From Sphingomonas citricola (lineage in GTDB: Bacteria; Pseudomonadota; Alphaproteobacteria; Sphingomonadales; Sphingomonadaceae), in the NCBI RefSeq assembly GCF_019429535.1, contig NZ_JAHXZM010000003.1, positions 496,001 to 560,000 of the forward strand: a stretch of 64,000 bases of DNA, read 5' to 3'. A program made the translations under genes and the position numbers. The notes below the pieces were generated by a model, which was given only the letters and a program-made list of their open reading frames with translations, did no database searches and was not told the DNA's origin. Of this stretch, positions 1 through 9,063 are shown piece after piece (within the stretch, counting starts at the first letter, position 1; the number at the start of each line of letters is the position of its first letter).

Positions 1-1
1 C

Positions 2-1147
2 CATGCCGAGCCCGAAATCGGACTTCACTGCCCGCGCACGACGGAAAAGGCGAAGGCCGCGCTCGCCGGCCTCCCGCTCGAAATCCACGACAGCACCTCG
101 ACCACAGGCTTCATCGCCATTCTGCGCGGCGGTCGTGCCGGCAGCGCGGGCTCGAACGGACGCACGGTGCTGCTTCGCGGCGATATGGACGCGTTGCCGA
201 TGACCGAGGAAACAGGGCTTCCCTTCGCCTCGACCATCCCCGGCGCGATGCACGCCTGCGGCCATGACGCGCACACCGCGATGCTCGCCGGCGCGGCCAA
301 GGCCTTGTGTGCGCGTCGCGACGAATTGTCGGGGACGATCGTGTTCATGTTCCAGCCGGGCGAAGAAGGCCATCACGGCGCGCGCTGGATGATCGAGGAC
401 GGATTGCTCGACGTCGCCCGGCCCGAGGCGGCGTTCGCGCTCCACATCTCGCCCAATGCCCCCGCCGGCGTGTTCGTCAGCCGCGAGGGTGCGTTGCTGG
501 CCTCGACCGATACGGTGCTCGCGACGATCAGGGGTCGCGGCGGCCACGCCGCGATGCCGCATGAATGCGTCGATCCGATCCCGGTCGCCTGCGCGATCGT
601 CACCGCGCTGCAGAATCACGTCGCGCGCCGCGTGCCGGTCGCGGACCCGGCGGTGCTGACGATCACGCAGATCCATGCCGGTTCGTCGCACAACATCATT
701 CCCGGCGAAGTCAAGCTGATGGGCACGCTGCGCACGCTGTCGCCCGCGACCCGCGAGGCGATGCGCGCGGCCTTCGCGCGGATCTGCGAGAACGTCGCCG
801 CCGCGCACGATTGCACCGCCGAGGTCGGACTGGAGGAGGGCTATCCCGTCACGATGAACGATCCGCGCGCCACCGGACTGATGCGCGCACTGGCGGCTGA
901 GATCAGCGGCGATCACGGCTGGTCCGTCATGCCCGCGCCGATGATGGGCGGCGAGGATTTCTCCTACGTCCTGCGCGAGGTGCCGGGCGCGATGGCGTTC
1001 ATCGGCGTCGCGCCGGAGGGAACCGATCCCCGCACCAATCCGCCGCTCCACAACACCCGCATGACGATCGACGAAGCGGTGATGGCAAAGGGTATCGCGA
1101 TGCATTGCGCGCTTGCCGAACGTTTCCTGGAGAACGGCCTCGACTGA
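2..1147 (+). CDS. M20 family metallo-amidohydrolase (5' end cut off by window)
   Basis: Metal-dependent amidohydrolase of the M20D type (hippurate hydrolase / N-acyl amino acid amidohydrolase), which releases an amino acid or acid from an N-acyl amide. The reading frame is already open at base 2 with the typical HAEPEIG segment, so the true start lies outside the window. Visible M20D motifs are GDMDALPM, HACGHDAHTAMLAG (metal-binding His, Cys and Asp), PGEEG with the catalytic Glu, and a C-terminal GGEDFSY. It ends 35 bases inside the start region of the heme oxygenase gene, so the two may be co-transcribed. The exact substrate cannot be read from the sequence. Confidence 0.9.
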   Translation, partial: HAEPEIGLHCPRTTEKAKAALAGLPLEIHDSTSTTGFIAILRGGRAGSAGSNGRTVLLRGDMDALPMTEETGLPFASTIPGAMHACGHDAHTAMLAGAAKALCARRDELSGTIVFMFQPGEEGHHGARWMIEDGLLDVARPEAAFALHISPNAPAGVFVSREGALLASTDTVLATIRGRGGHAAMPHECVDPIPVACAIVTALQNHVARRVPVADPAVLTITQIHAGSSHNIIPGEVKLMGTLRTLSPATREAMRAAFARICENVAAAHDCTAEVGLEEGYPVTMNDPRATGLMRALAAEISGDHGWSVMPAPMMGGEDFSYVLREVPGAMAFIGVAPEGTDPRTNPPLHNTRMTIDEAVMAKGIAMHCALAERFLENGLD

Positions 1148-1691
1148 CACCACCTCCGCGGTCGCACGCCTGCGCGCCGCCACCCGCGCGTCGCACGACG
1201 CGGTCGACGCCGCCTTCGGCGACTACGACTTGTCGGATCGGCGCGCGTATCGCGCGTTCCTGCGCGCGCACGCCCGCGCGCTGCCCGCAGCGGAGGCGGC
1301 GATCGGCGCGCTCACCTTTGCGCGAACCTTGCCGCCGCGTACCGCTTTGTTGATGTCCGACCTCGCCGATCTGGGCGAGCCGCCGCCGCCGCCGTTGCAC
1401 TTTTCCGTCAGTCACGATGCCGCGCGCTGGGGCGCGCTCTACGTGATCGAGGGCTCGCGGCTGGGCGGGGTGATGCTGGCGCGATCGGTCGGCGTCGATC
1501 TGCCGTCACGCTACCTCGCCGCCGCGCATAGCCCCGGCCAATGGCGCGCGATACGCGAGGCGATCGACGCAGCAGGAGCGGGTCAGTCAACAGCCTGGCA
1601 TGAAGTGATGCTCGCTGGCGCGACGGCGACGTTCGACCTCTATGCCGAGGCTGCACGTCGCGAGCTGCCCACCCTCGCCGATACTCGATGA
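1113..1691 (+). CDS. bphO: biliverdin-producing heme oxygenase
   Basis: Heme oxygenase-like protein of about 192 residues that should open heme to biliverdin, the chromophore of bacteriophytochromes. The N-terminal pattern LRAATRASHDAVD carries the likely proximal heme ligand His28, and YVIEGSRLGG matches the conserved distal helix region with its glycines. The gene runs toward the bacteriophytochrome kinase gene at 1709-3850, and the two stops are under 20 bases apart. That pairing is the classic bphO-bphP context and is the main reason for the specific call. The start at 1113 overlaps the upstream amidohydrolase; a shorter start close to the TSAVARL segment is possible. Confidence 0.85.
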   Translation: MPNVSWRTASTDTTSAVARLRAATRASHDAVDAAFGDYDLSDRRAYRAFLRAHARALPAAEAAIGALTFARTLPPRTALLMSDLADLGEPPPPPLHFSVSHDAARWGALYVIEGSRLGGVMLARSVGVDLPSRYLAAAHSPGQWRAIREAIDAAGAGQSTAWHEVMLAGATATFDLYAEAARRELPTLADTR

Positions 1692-1708
1692 ACGCGTCAG
1701 CGACGCGC

Positions 1709-3850
1709 CTAGTCTTCCTCGATCGGGGCGGTCAGAACAGCGCGTAGCCCCGGCTGATTGTCCTGATACTCGACCTCGCCGCCGATCCGCTGCACCACCG
1801 CGCTCATCATCCGGCTGCCGAACCCGACATTGTCGCCCTGCTTGCCACGTCCCTGATCGGCGACGATCAAACGCAATTTGTTGCGATGCTGTTCGAGCAC
1901 GATGTCGATCGGCCCGGGATGATCGGCGGAATAGGCGTATTTGGTCGCGTTGGTGATAAGCTCGGCCGCGATCAGGCCGACGTTCACTGCGCGGTCGGTC
2001 GGGATCAACACCGGCGCCAGTTCCGCCGAAAGACGCTCGCCCCAGTCACGACCAAGCGATGCGCGCATGTCGTCCAGCAGCTCGCTCAGATAACGCGAAA
2101 GGTCGATCGTTGCGATCTGATCGTCCCGGTACAGGCGACGGTGAACCAGCGCCACCGCCGATAGCCGCGACCGGGCCTCCTGCAACTGGTCCGCCACCTC
2201 GCCCGGCCCCGCGGCGCGCGCCTGTAGCATCAGGAACGACGCGACGAGTTGGAGGCTGTTCTGAACGCGGTGATCGACCTCGCGCATCAGCAGATCCTTC
2301 TGCGCCAGCGCGGCATCCTTGTCCACACTCGTGCGGTTGAGGTCGGCGTTCACCCGCCGCAATTCACCTAGCAGGCCAGCTTCGCGCAGCATCCGGCGCA
2401 GGCGATGCGCTGCTTCGACCTGTTCCAGCGTCCAGCGCCGCGCACGGCCGCGCACCGTCTGCGTCCAGCTCTCGAACGAGGAACGCGGCGTCAGCGTCGC
2501 GTTCGGGTCATGCTTGACCGCCTTGTGCGGATTGCCCGCCCATTCGACCTCCTCGACATGCTCAGCGCGCAGCCACAGCAGCGTCAGCCGTTCCTGCGGC
2601 AAGGTGATCGCCAGCACGCCGGTGAACGGCGACAGCAAGCGAGCGTCGGGCCACTCCACCCCGAGCTCGCGGGTGGAGAAAACCCCCGCGTCCTCGCGCT
2701 TGCCCAACCATTCACGCAACAGGCGCAGCTTGTCGTCGGTCGGACAGAACCCCGTCGTCTCGATCCGGTCGCCGATGATGGCAAAGCCATCCGCGCCCAT
2801 CATGCGACGCATGTCCTCACGTCGCCGGGCGAGCACCCGCTCCAGCCGCTCGTCGTCGAACAACGAGGGTAGCAGCGTGTCTTCCTCGGTTCGCAGCGCC
2901 AGCCGCTCGCGGTAGCTTTCGGCTTCCTCCTTCGCGGTAATCTGCCGCGACAGCCCACCCGCGAGCGCCGCTGCCACCGTTCGCACATCGCGTGACAAGT
3001 GCCTGGGTGCATGATGGTGGCACGCGATCAGCCCCCACAGCATCCCGTCCTTCACGATCGAGATCGACGCGGAAGCGCCCACCCCCATGTTGCGCAGATA
3101 TTGCAGATGGATCGGCGACACACTGCGGATCGCCACGTCGCTGAGGTCAACGTTGTTGAACGCGGTCGGCCGGATCGGCTGCGGATCGTAGATGATCGTC
3201 GGAATGACGCGGGTGCGATTGCGCACGTACAGCGCACGCGCCTGGCGTGGAATGTCGCTCGCCGGGAAATGGTGGTTCAGAAACGAATCAGCCGACGCGT
3301 CGCGATCTTCGGCCACAACGTACCCCGCTTCGTCGTCGAGGAAGCGGTACACCATCACGCGGTCGAAGCCGGTCAGTGCGCGAAACGCGATCGCTGCGCG
3401 CTCGCACAAGGCCTTGAGCGTGGCGGTCCGCTCGAACCCGTTGGCTGTCGCATCGAGCCAGCCGAGCGTCTCGGCCGCGCCGCGCGCGTCGGGATCCACC
3501 GGCTCCAGTTCGGCCAAGAGGTACGCACCGGAACGGTGAAAGGCGACGTCGTACCCGGCCACCACGCCGCCGATCACGGTCCCACCCGGACCGGCTACGG
3601 CGCGCGCCAGCACCTGCGCAACATCAATCCCCAGAAGCTCGGACAAGGAGCGGCCAAGCCAGTCGGGTGCCAGTTTTCCTTCGATGTCACCGGCGCCGGC
3701 AACGACGGTTAGGGTTTGCGGGTCGGCGATCAGCAGCAGCCCGTGCGGCTGGACCGCGCCGGGGATGTGGATCGGCTCGCGGTCGCAGGCGGTCAGGTCC
3801 AGGTCAGCCGCCGCACCCATCTCCCGCGCTGCCACTCCGTCGCCTGCCAA
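1709..3850 (-). CDS. bphP: bacteriophytochrome with HWE/HisKA_2-type histidine kinase output
   Basis: Red/far-red photoreceptor kinase of 713 residues. Order of domains: PAS with the biliverdin-attachment Cys22 in LDLTACDREPIHIPG; GAF (about 140-305) with PASDIP at 196-201 and the chromophore-pocket His248; PHY (about 320-490) with the tongue motif PRSSFESW at 455-462; a HisKA_2-like dimerisation helix with phospho-acceptor His527 in EVDHRVQNSLQL; and a C-terminal ATPase domain with AELITNATKYAY. There is no receiver domain, so it needs a separate response regulator, and none is adjacent. HWE-type output is common in alphaproteobacterial general stress signalling, but a role there is only an inference. 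The convergent heme oxygenase gene supplies the chromophore. Confidence 0.95.
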   Translation of the reverse strand: MAGDGVAAREMGAAADLDLTACDREPIHIPGAVQPHGLLLIADPQTLTVVAGAGDIEGKLAPDWLGRSLSELLGIDVAQVLARAVAGPGGTVIGGVVAGYDVAFHRSGAYLLAELEPVDPDARGAAETLGWLDATANGFERTATLKALCERAAIAFRALTGFDRVMVYRFLDDEAGYVVAEDRDASADSFLNHHFPASDIPRQARALYVRNRTRVIPTIIYDPQPIRPTAFNNVDLSDVAIRSVSPIHLQYLRNMGVGASASISIVKDGMLWGLIACHHHAPRHLSRDVRTVAAALAGGLSRQITAKEEAESYRERLALRTEEDTLLPSLFDDERLERVLARRREDMRRMMGADGFAIIGDRIETTGFCPTDDKLRLLREWLGKREDAGVFSTRELGVEWPDARLLSPFTGVLAITLPQERLTLLWLRAEHVEEVEWAGNPHKAVKHDPNATLTPRSSFESWTQTVRGRARRWTLEQVEAAHRLRRMLREAGLLGELRRVNADLNRTSVDKDAALAQKDLLMREVDHRVQNSLQLVASFLMLQARAAGPGEVADQLQEARSRLSAVALVHRRLYRDDQIATIDLSRYLSELLDDMRASLGRDWGERLSAELAPVLIPTDRAVNVGLIAAELITNATKYAYSADHPGPIDIVLEQHRNKLRLIVADQGRGKQGDNVGFGSRMMSAVVQRIGGEVEYQDNQPGLRAVLTAPIEED

Positions 3851-3940
3851 CCGCCGCTCCTGTTCACGTTATCCCCCTGCTGTAGAACAGAACAATAGCG
3901 GCCCGCTAGGGGGCAGCGTTGCCCGCCGCCCCGGTTTGCG

Positions 3941-4954
<1,014 letters not shown>

Positions 4955-5007
4955 TCAAATCTTCGCGTCGAGCTAATTTCGCCCGTGCCAGCCCCGTGCG
5001 TCGCGGC

Positions 5008-6369
5008 CTAACCCAATGCCTGCGCGCCCGAGCGCGGGCGGATCTGCGACTGCGCGCGATAGTCGACGTCGGACCAGTCGAGCGCCGACAATTCGGCGCG
5101 CCGCGGGCCCATGTACCCGAACAGGAACGCGCCCACCTTGCGCATCTGGATCTCCTCGGCGCCCTCGGTGATGCGGTAGCGGCGGTGGTGGCGGTAGATG
5201 TGCTCGAACGGTTTGTGTCGCGAATAGCCGATCCCGCCGTGGACCTGCATCGCGCGGTCGGCGGCGTCACACACCAGCCGGTTCGCCCAATAATTGCACA
5301 TGCTGACCTTGTCCGACAGCCGGCGCTCGACCTCGGCGTGGGGCATGGCGTCCATGTCCGCGGCCGTCTTCCGGATCAGCAGCCGCAACATCTCGATCTG
5401 GGTCGCGAGTTCGACCAGCGGGAACTGGATTGCCTGATTGCGCGCCAGCTCCTCTCCGAACGGCTTGCGCGCGCGGGCGTAGCGGATCGACTCCTCGACG
5501 CAGTAGCTCGCTGCGCCCAAACTCGACGCCGCCTGCCTGATCCGATTCTCGTGCACGAAACTCTGCGCGAGCGGCAGGCCGTTCTCGGGTTCGCCGAACA
5601 ACGTGGTGTCGGGCACCCACACCTGGTCGAAACGGACCCGCGGATGGTCGGTCGGCATGTTGAAGGTCCAGAGATATTCCTGGATGTCGACGCCCGCGCG
5701 GTCGACGGGGACGAGGAAGCAACTGATCCCGCGCGCCGCCCCGTCCTCCCCGCTCGTCCGCGCGAACAGGGCGCAGTGCGTCGCGGCATGCATCCCCGTC
5801 GTCCACATCTTCTCACCGGTCAGCACCCAGCCGGGCACCCCGTCGCGGGTTTCGCGCTGCGCCCGCGTCTCCATGTGCGTCGCGTCCGATCCGTGGTCCG
5901 GCTCGGTCAGCCCGAAGGTGATCCGGCGCGTGCCGTCGAACATGCCCGGGATGAACTCCGCCTTCTGCGCGGGCGTGCCGTAATCGTCGAACATGCGCGC
6001 GAACGGGTTGTTGGCGACGATCGAATGTTCGGTCTGCAGGTCGTTGTGGAGGCCGAGGCCCTTGGCGGCGAGATATTCGCGGATCACGCACATCCAGAGG
6101 TTCGAGCCGCCTTGCCCGCCGAATTTCGGGTCCATCGCGAAACGCAGGAACCCCGCCGCGTCCGCGCGCCGCCGCGCCTCGGCGAGCAGCGCCTCCCACT
6201 CGGGGCGCGGCAGACCGTCGCACTCGAAATCGGTCCGCGCATATTCGCGGCGATGATCGAAGAAGCGGACGTTGTCGTCGGCCTGCTCGAGTGGCCTGAT
6301 CTCGGCTTCGATGAAGGCATCGAGCGTACCCAGATAGTCGCGCAGTGCGGCCGGCAGATCGAAGTCCAT
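5008..6369 (-). CDS. acyl-CoA dehydrogenase (ACAD10/11- or LvaC-like context)
   Basis: FAD-dependent acyl-CoA dehydrogenase of 453 residues, longer than the usual 380. FGLTEPDHGSDATHMETRA and MHAATHCALFA mark the middle beta domain, and RKPFGEELARNQAIQFPLVELATQ with QVHGGIGYSRHKPFEHIYR mark the C-terminal helical domain and FAD contacts. The extended N-terminus and its divergent pairing with an APH-type kinase plus a DUF6285 protein point to the ACAD10/11 or LvaC class, which handles phosphorylated 4-hydroxyacyl-CoA rather than simple acyl-CoA. The catalytic base was not assigned. The start codon lies 82 bases from the divergent kinase start, so both probably share a regulatory region. Confidence 0.92.
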   Translation of the reverse strand: MDFDLPAALRDYLGTLDAFIEAEIRPLEQADDNVRFFDHRREYARTDFECDGLPRPEWEALLAEARRRADAAGFLRFAMDPKFGGQGGSNLWMCVIREYLAAKGLGLHNDLQTEHSIVANNPFARMFDDYGTPAQKAEFIPGMFDGTRRITFGLTEPDHGSDATHMETRAQRETRDGVPGWVLTGEKMWTTGMHAATHCALFARTSGEDGAARGISCFLVPVDRAGVDIQEYLWTFNMPTDHPRVRFDQVWVPDTTLFGEPENGLPLAQSFVHENRIRQAASSLGAASYCVEESIRYARARKPFGEELARNQAIQFPLVELATQIEMLRLLIRKTAADMDAMPHAEVERRLSDKVSMCNYWANRLVCDAADRAMQVHGGIGYSRHKPFEHIYRHHRRYRITEGAEEIQMRKVGAFLFGYMGPRRAELSALDWSDVDYRAQSQIRPRSGAQALG

Positions 6370-6451
6370 CGCCTTCTCCCGATTTAAGTCGAGTCTTTTA
6401 ACTTGCGTAGCGCGTGTCCACAGGTTTTACATCCCCTTTACGGGAGCACGG

Positions 6452-7480
6452 ATGACCGAGCGGCTGAGCAGGGACGACATCGCCGAGCGGCTCGGCCGGA
6501 TCGCGCCCTGGCTCGCCCCCGGCGCGTACGCGATCGCCGATCTGTCGCGACTGACCGGCGGCGCCAGCATGGAAACCTGGTCGTTCGACGCAGTGACACC
6601 CGACGGGCGCGTACCGTTGATCCTGCGACGTCGCGCCGCCACCCCCGCCCCCGCATCCGCTGACCCGTCGGCCGCACCGCTCGCCCGCGAGGCCGAGGTG
6701 ATCGCGTGCGCGGTCGCGGCGGGCGTGCCCGCGCCGCGCATCGCGCATGTCTGCGCGGACTGCGATGACGGCCATGGCGGGTTGGGCGACGCTTATGTGA
6801 TGCACCGCGTAGCTGGCGAGACGCTGGGCAAGCGGATTGCGACCGATCCCGCGTTCGCAGCGGTCCGCCCGAACCTGGCGCGCCAATGCGGCGCGGCGCT
6901 CGCGCGTATCCACGCGGTCACGCCGCCCGCAACGCTCGATCACGTCGACGCCGCCGCGACGCTCGCACGCTACGAGGCGACGTGGCGCGCGTCGGGTGCG
7001 GTCCGCCCGACGATCGAGGCGGCGTTTCGCTGGCTCGAGCGGCGGCTGCCACGCGACGCGGTCGCGCCGCGACTGATCCACGGCGATTTTCGCAACGGCA
7101 ATCTGATGGTCGATCCCGCCAACGGGCTGGTCGCGGTGCTCGACTGGGAACTCGCGCACGTCGGCGACCCGGCGGAAGATCTCGGCTGGCTGTGCACCGC
7201 GAGCTGGCGCTTCGGGCAACCACATCGCCGCGTCGGCGGCTTCGGCGACGTGGACGATCTGCTTGCGGGCTACACTGAGGCGGGCGGCGAACCGATCGAT
7301 CCGGCGCGCGTCGAATTCTGGTCGATGCTCGGCAGCCTGAAATGGGGGGTGATGACGACGATGATGTACGCGACCTTCGCCGCCGACCCCGCCGCCGGGC
7401 CCGAGCGCGGCGTGATCGGCCGCCGTCTGTCCGAAGCCGAGGCCGACATCGTCGCGATCATCGAGGCGGCACGCCAGTGA
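6452..7480 (+). CDS. APH-family phosphotransferase (LvaA / ACAD10-11 kinase-like)
   Basis: Kinase of 342 residues with the aminoglycoside phosphotransferase fold. The catalytic loop HGDFRNGN (His210, Asp212, Asn217) and the metal-binding Asp231 in VLDWELAHVGDPAEDLGW are intact, and LTGGASMETW is the glycine-rich ATP loop. Such proteins next to acyl-CoA dehydrogenases are not drug resistance enzymes. In levulinate catabolism LvaA phosphorylates 4-hydroxyacyl-CoA, and the animal ACAD10/11 proteins fuse the same two activities. The stop overlaps the next gene start (GTGA), which ties it to the DUF6285 protein. Substrate assignment is inference from context. Confidence 0.88.
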   Translation: MTERLSRDDIAERLGRIAPWLAPGAYAIADLSRLTGGASMETWSFDAVTPDGRVPLILRRRAATPAPASADPSAAPLAREAEVIACAVAAGVPAPRIAHVCADCDDGHGGLGDAYVMHRVAGETLGKRIATDPAFAAVRPNLARQCGAALARIHAVTPPATLDHVDAAATLARYEATWRASGAVRPTIEAAFRWLERRLPRDAVAPRLIHGDFRNGNLMVDPANGLVAVLDWELAHVGDPAEDLGWLCTASWRFGQPHRRVGGFGDVDDLLAGYTEAGGEPIDPARVEFWSMLGSLKWGVMTTMMYATFAADPAAGPERGVIGRRLSEAEADIVAIIEAARQ

Positions 7481-7824
7481 TCACGCACCCAACCGCCGCC
7501 GAGCTCGTCGCGGGGGTCGCCGCCTGGATGCCCGTCGACGGCAGCGCCCCGCCCTTCGCGATGCGCGTCGCGCGCAACGCGCTGGAGATCGCAGGCCGCG
7601 ACCTGATGCTCGGCCCCGACGCCGACGCGCGCGCCGCCGCACGGATGCGCGCGCTGCTGCGACAGGAAGGGACGCGCGACGAACTCGACCGCGCGCTGGT
7701 GGCGGCGATCCGCGGCGGCACGATCGCGCCCGACGAGCCCGCCCTCATCGAGCATCTGCGGCAATGTGCGCTCGATACGCTCGCGATCGACCAGCCGCGT
7801 TACGCGCACCAACTTACGCCATAA
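7477..7824 (+). CDS. DUF6285 small partner protein (LvaB-like)
   Basis: Protein of 115 residues starting at a GTG that overlaps the stop of the kinase gene (GTGA). The pattern PTAAELVAGVAAWM, then RVARNALEIAGRDL, and the ending AIDQPRY matches the DUF6285 family as I know it. These proteins sit beside APH-type kinases and acyl-CoA dehydrogenases. In the levulinate pathway a small protein, LvaB, is needed for activity of the LvaA kinase, and this gene has the same size and position. A longer in-frame extension reaches back to 7342 inside the kinase gene but has no family similarity, so I chose the GTG. Confidence 0.78.
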   Translation: MITHPTAAELVAGVAAWMPVDGSAPPFAMRVARNALEIAGRDLMLGPDADARAAARMRALLRQEGTRDELDRALVAAIRGGTIAPDEPALIEHLRQCALDTLAIDQPRYAHQLTP

Positions 7825-7885
7825 CTTTTGTTGTGCTGCTCACGGTGCGGCTATAGGCTTGCCTGAAACGATCGGGGAGGAATGA

Positions 7886-9010
7886 ATGGGCAAGCCACCG
7901 CTCTCGGGCATACGCGTGGTCGAGTTCGCCGGTATCGGGCCGGGGCCATTTGCGGGGATGATGCTGGCGGACCATGGTGCGGAGGTGATCCGCATCGACC
8001 GTACGAGGCCGGGCGGCCTGTCGCTCGCGATCGATGCGAAGGACCCGCTGCTGCGCAGCCGCCGGTCGGTGTCGCTCGATCTGAAGAACCCCGACGCGAT
8101 TGCGGCGGTGCGGCGGATCGTCCGCGACGCGGACGCGATCATCGAGGGATTCCGCCCTGGCGTGATGGAACGCCTCGGGCTCGGCCCCGACGTGCTGCTC
8201 GGCGACAATCCGCGGCTCGTCTACGGACGGATGACCGGTTGGGGGCAGACGGGACCGCGCGCGCACGAACCGGGGCACGACATCAACTATGTCGCGCTGT
8301 CGGGCGTGCTCCACGCGCTCGGCCGCGCTGGCGAGAAGCCGACGCCGCCGATCAACCTCGCGGGTGATTTCGGCGGCGGCGCAATGTTTCTCGCCTTCGG
8401 GATGCTCGCAGCTTTGCTCCACGCGCAGCGCACCGGCGAGGGTCAGGTGGTCGACGCGGCGATGACCGAGGGATCGTCGGTGCTCATGTCGATGATGTGG
8501 GGATTTCGCGCGATGGGACGCTGGCGCGACGAGCGCGGCACCAATCTGCTCGATACCGCCGCGCATTTCTACGACACATACGAGACGAGCGACGGCAAAT
8601 ACGTCTCGCTCGGCGCGATCGAGCCGCAATTCTATGCCGAGTTCCGCCGCGTCGCCGGCCTGGATGACGCCAAATGGGATCGCCAGATGGACCAAGGCGG
8701 CTGGCCCGCGCTCAAGGACGAGCTGACCGCGCTGTTCCGTACTCGCAGCCGCGACGAATGGGTGGCGCTGTTCGAGGGACACGACATCTGCTTTGCGCCC
8801 GTGCTCGGGTTCGACGAGGCGCGCGCCGATCCGCACAATGTCGCGCGCGGCGCGTTCGTCGAGGCGGGCGGCGTGTCCCAGCCGGCCCCCGCACCGCGCT
8901 ATTCGGTGAGCGACACCGTCGTGCCGCAGATGGCGGGCGCGCGCGACGACGCGGGGCTGCTGCGCGAGCTGGGCTTCGGCGACGCGGAGATCGCCGCACT
9001 GGGTCACTGA
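7886..9010 (+). CDS. CaiB/BaiF CoA-transferase family, alpha-methylacyl-CoA racemase-like
   Basis: Class III CoA-transferase family protein of 374 residues, close to alpha-methylacyl-CoA racemases, which interconvert the (2R)- and (2S)-methylacyl-CoA forms before beta-oxidation. Supporting segments are GIRVVEFAGIGPGPFAGMMLADHGAEVIRID at the N-terminus, RPGVMERLGLGPD, YGRMTGWGQTGP and GHDINYVALSG with the catalytic Asp. It is preceded by a GGGGAGGAAT ribosome binding site and lies 61 bases after the DUF6285 gene on the same strand, probably in one operon. This supports a block that breaks down branched or hydroxylated acyl-CoA. Confidence 0.92.
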   Translation: MGKPPLSGIRVVEFAGIGPGPFAGMMLADHGAEVIRIDRTRPGGLSLAIDAKDPLLRSRRSVSLDLKNPDAIAAVRRIVRDADAIIEGFRPGVMERLGLGPDVLLGDNPRLVYGRMTGWGQTGPRAHEPGHDINYVALSGVLHALGRAGEKPTPPINLAGDFGGGAMFLAFGMLAALLHAQRTGEGQVVDAAMTEGSSVLMSMMWGFRAMGRWRDERGTNLLDTAAHFYDTYETSDGKYVSLGAIEPQFYAEFRRVAGLDDAKWDRQMDQGGWPALKDELTALFRTRSRDEWVALFEGHDICFAPVLGFDEARADPHNVARGAFVEAGGVSQPAPAPRYSVSDTVVPQMAGARDDAGLLRELGFGDAEIAALGH

Positions 9011-9063
9011 CTCGAGGGGATGCGCTGCCTGCCACGCGGCGGACAGCGCACCCGGGGGAGCGA

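Noticed and set aside
4996..6387. Open frame of 463 codons on the plus strand opposite the acyl-CoA dehydrogenase
   Set aside because: It mirrors the real gene on the other strand, is Arg/Val/Asp-rich and has no domain signature. High GC produces long shadow frames.
6452..7480. Aminoglycoside resistance kinase
   Set aside because: The APH fold is present, but the neighbours are acyl-CoA enzymes and a DUF6285 protein, which point to acyl-CoA metabolism.
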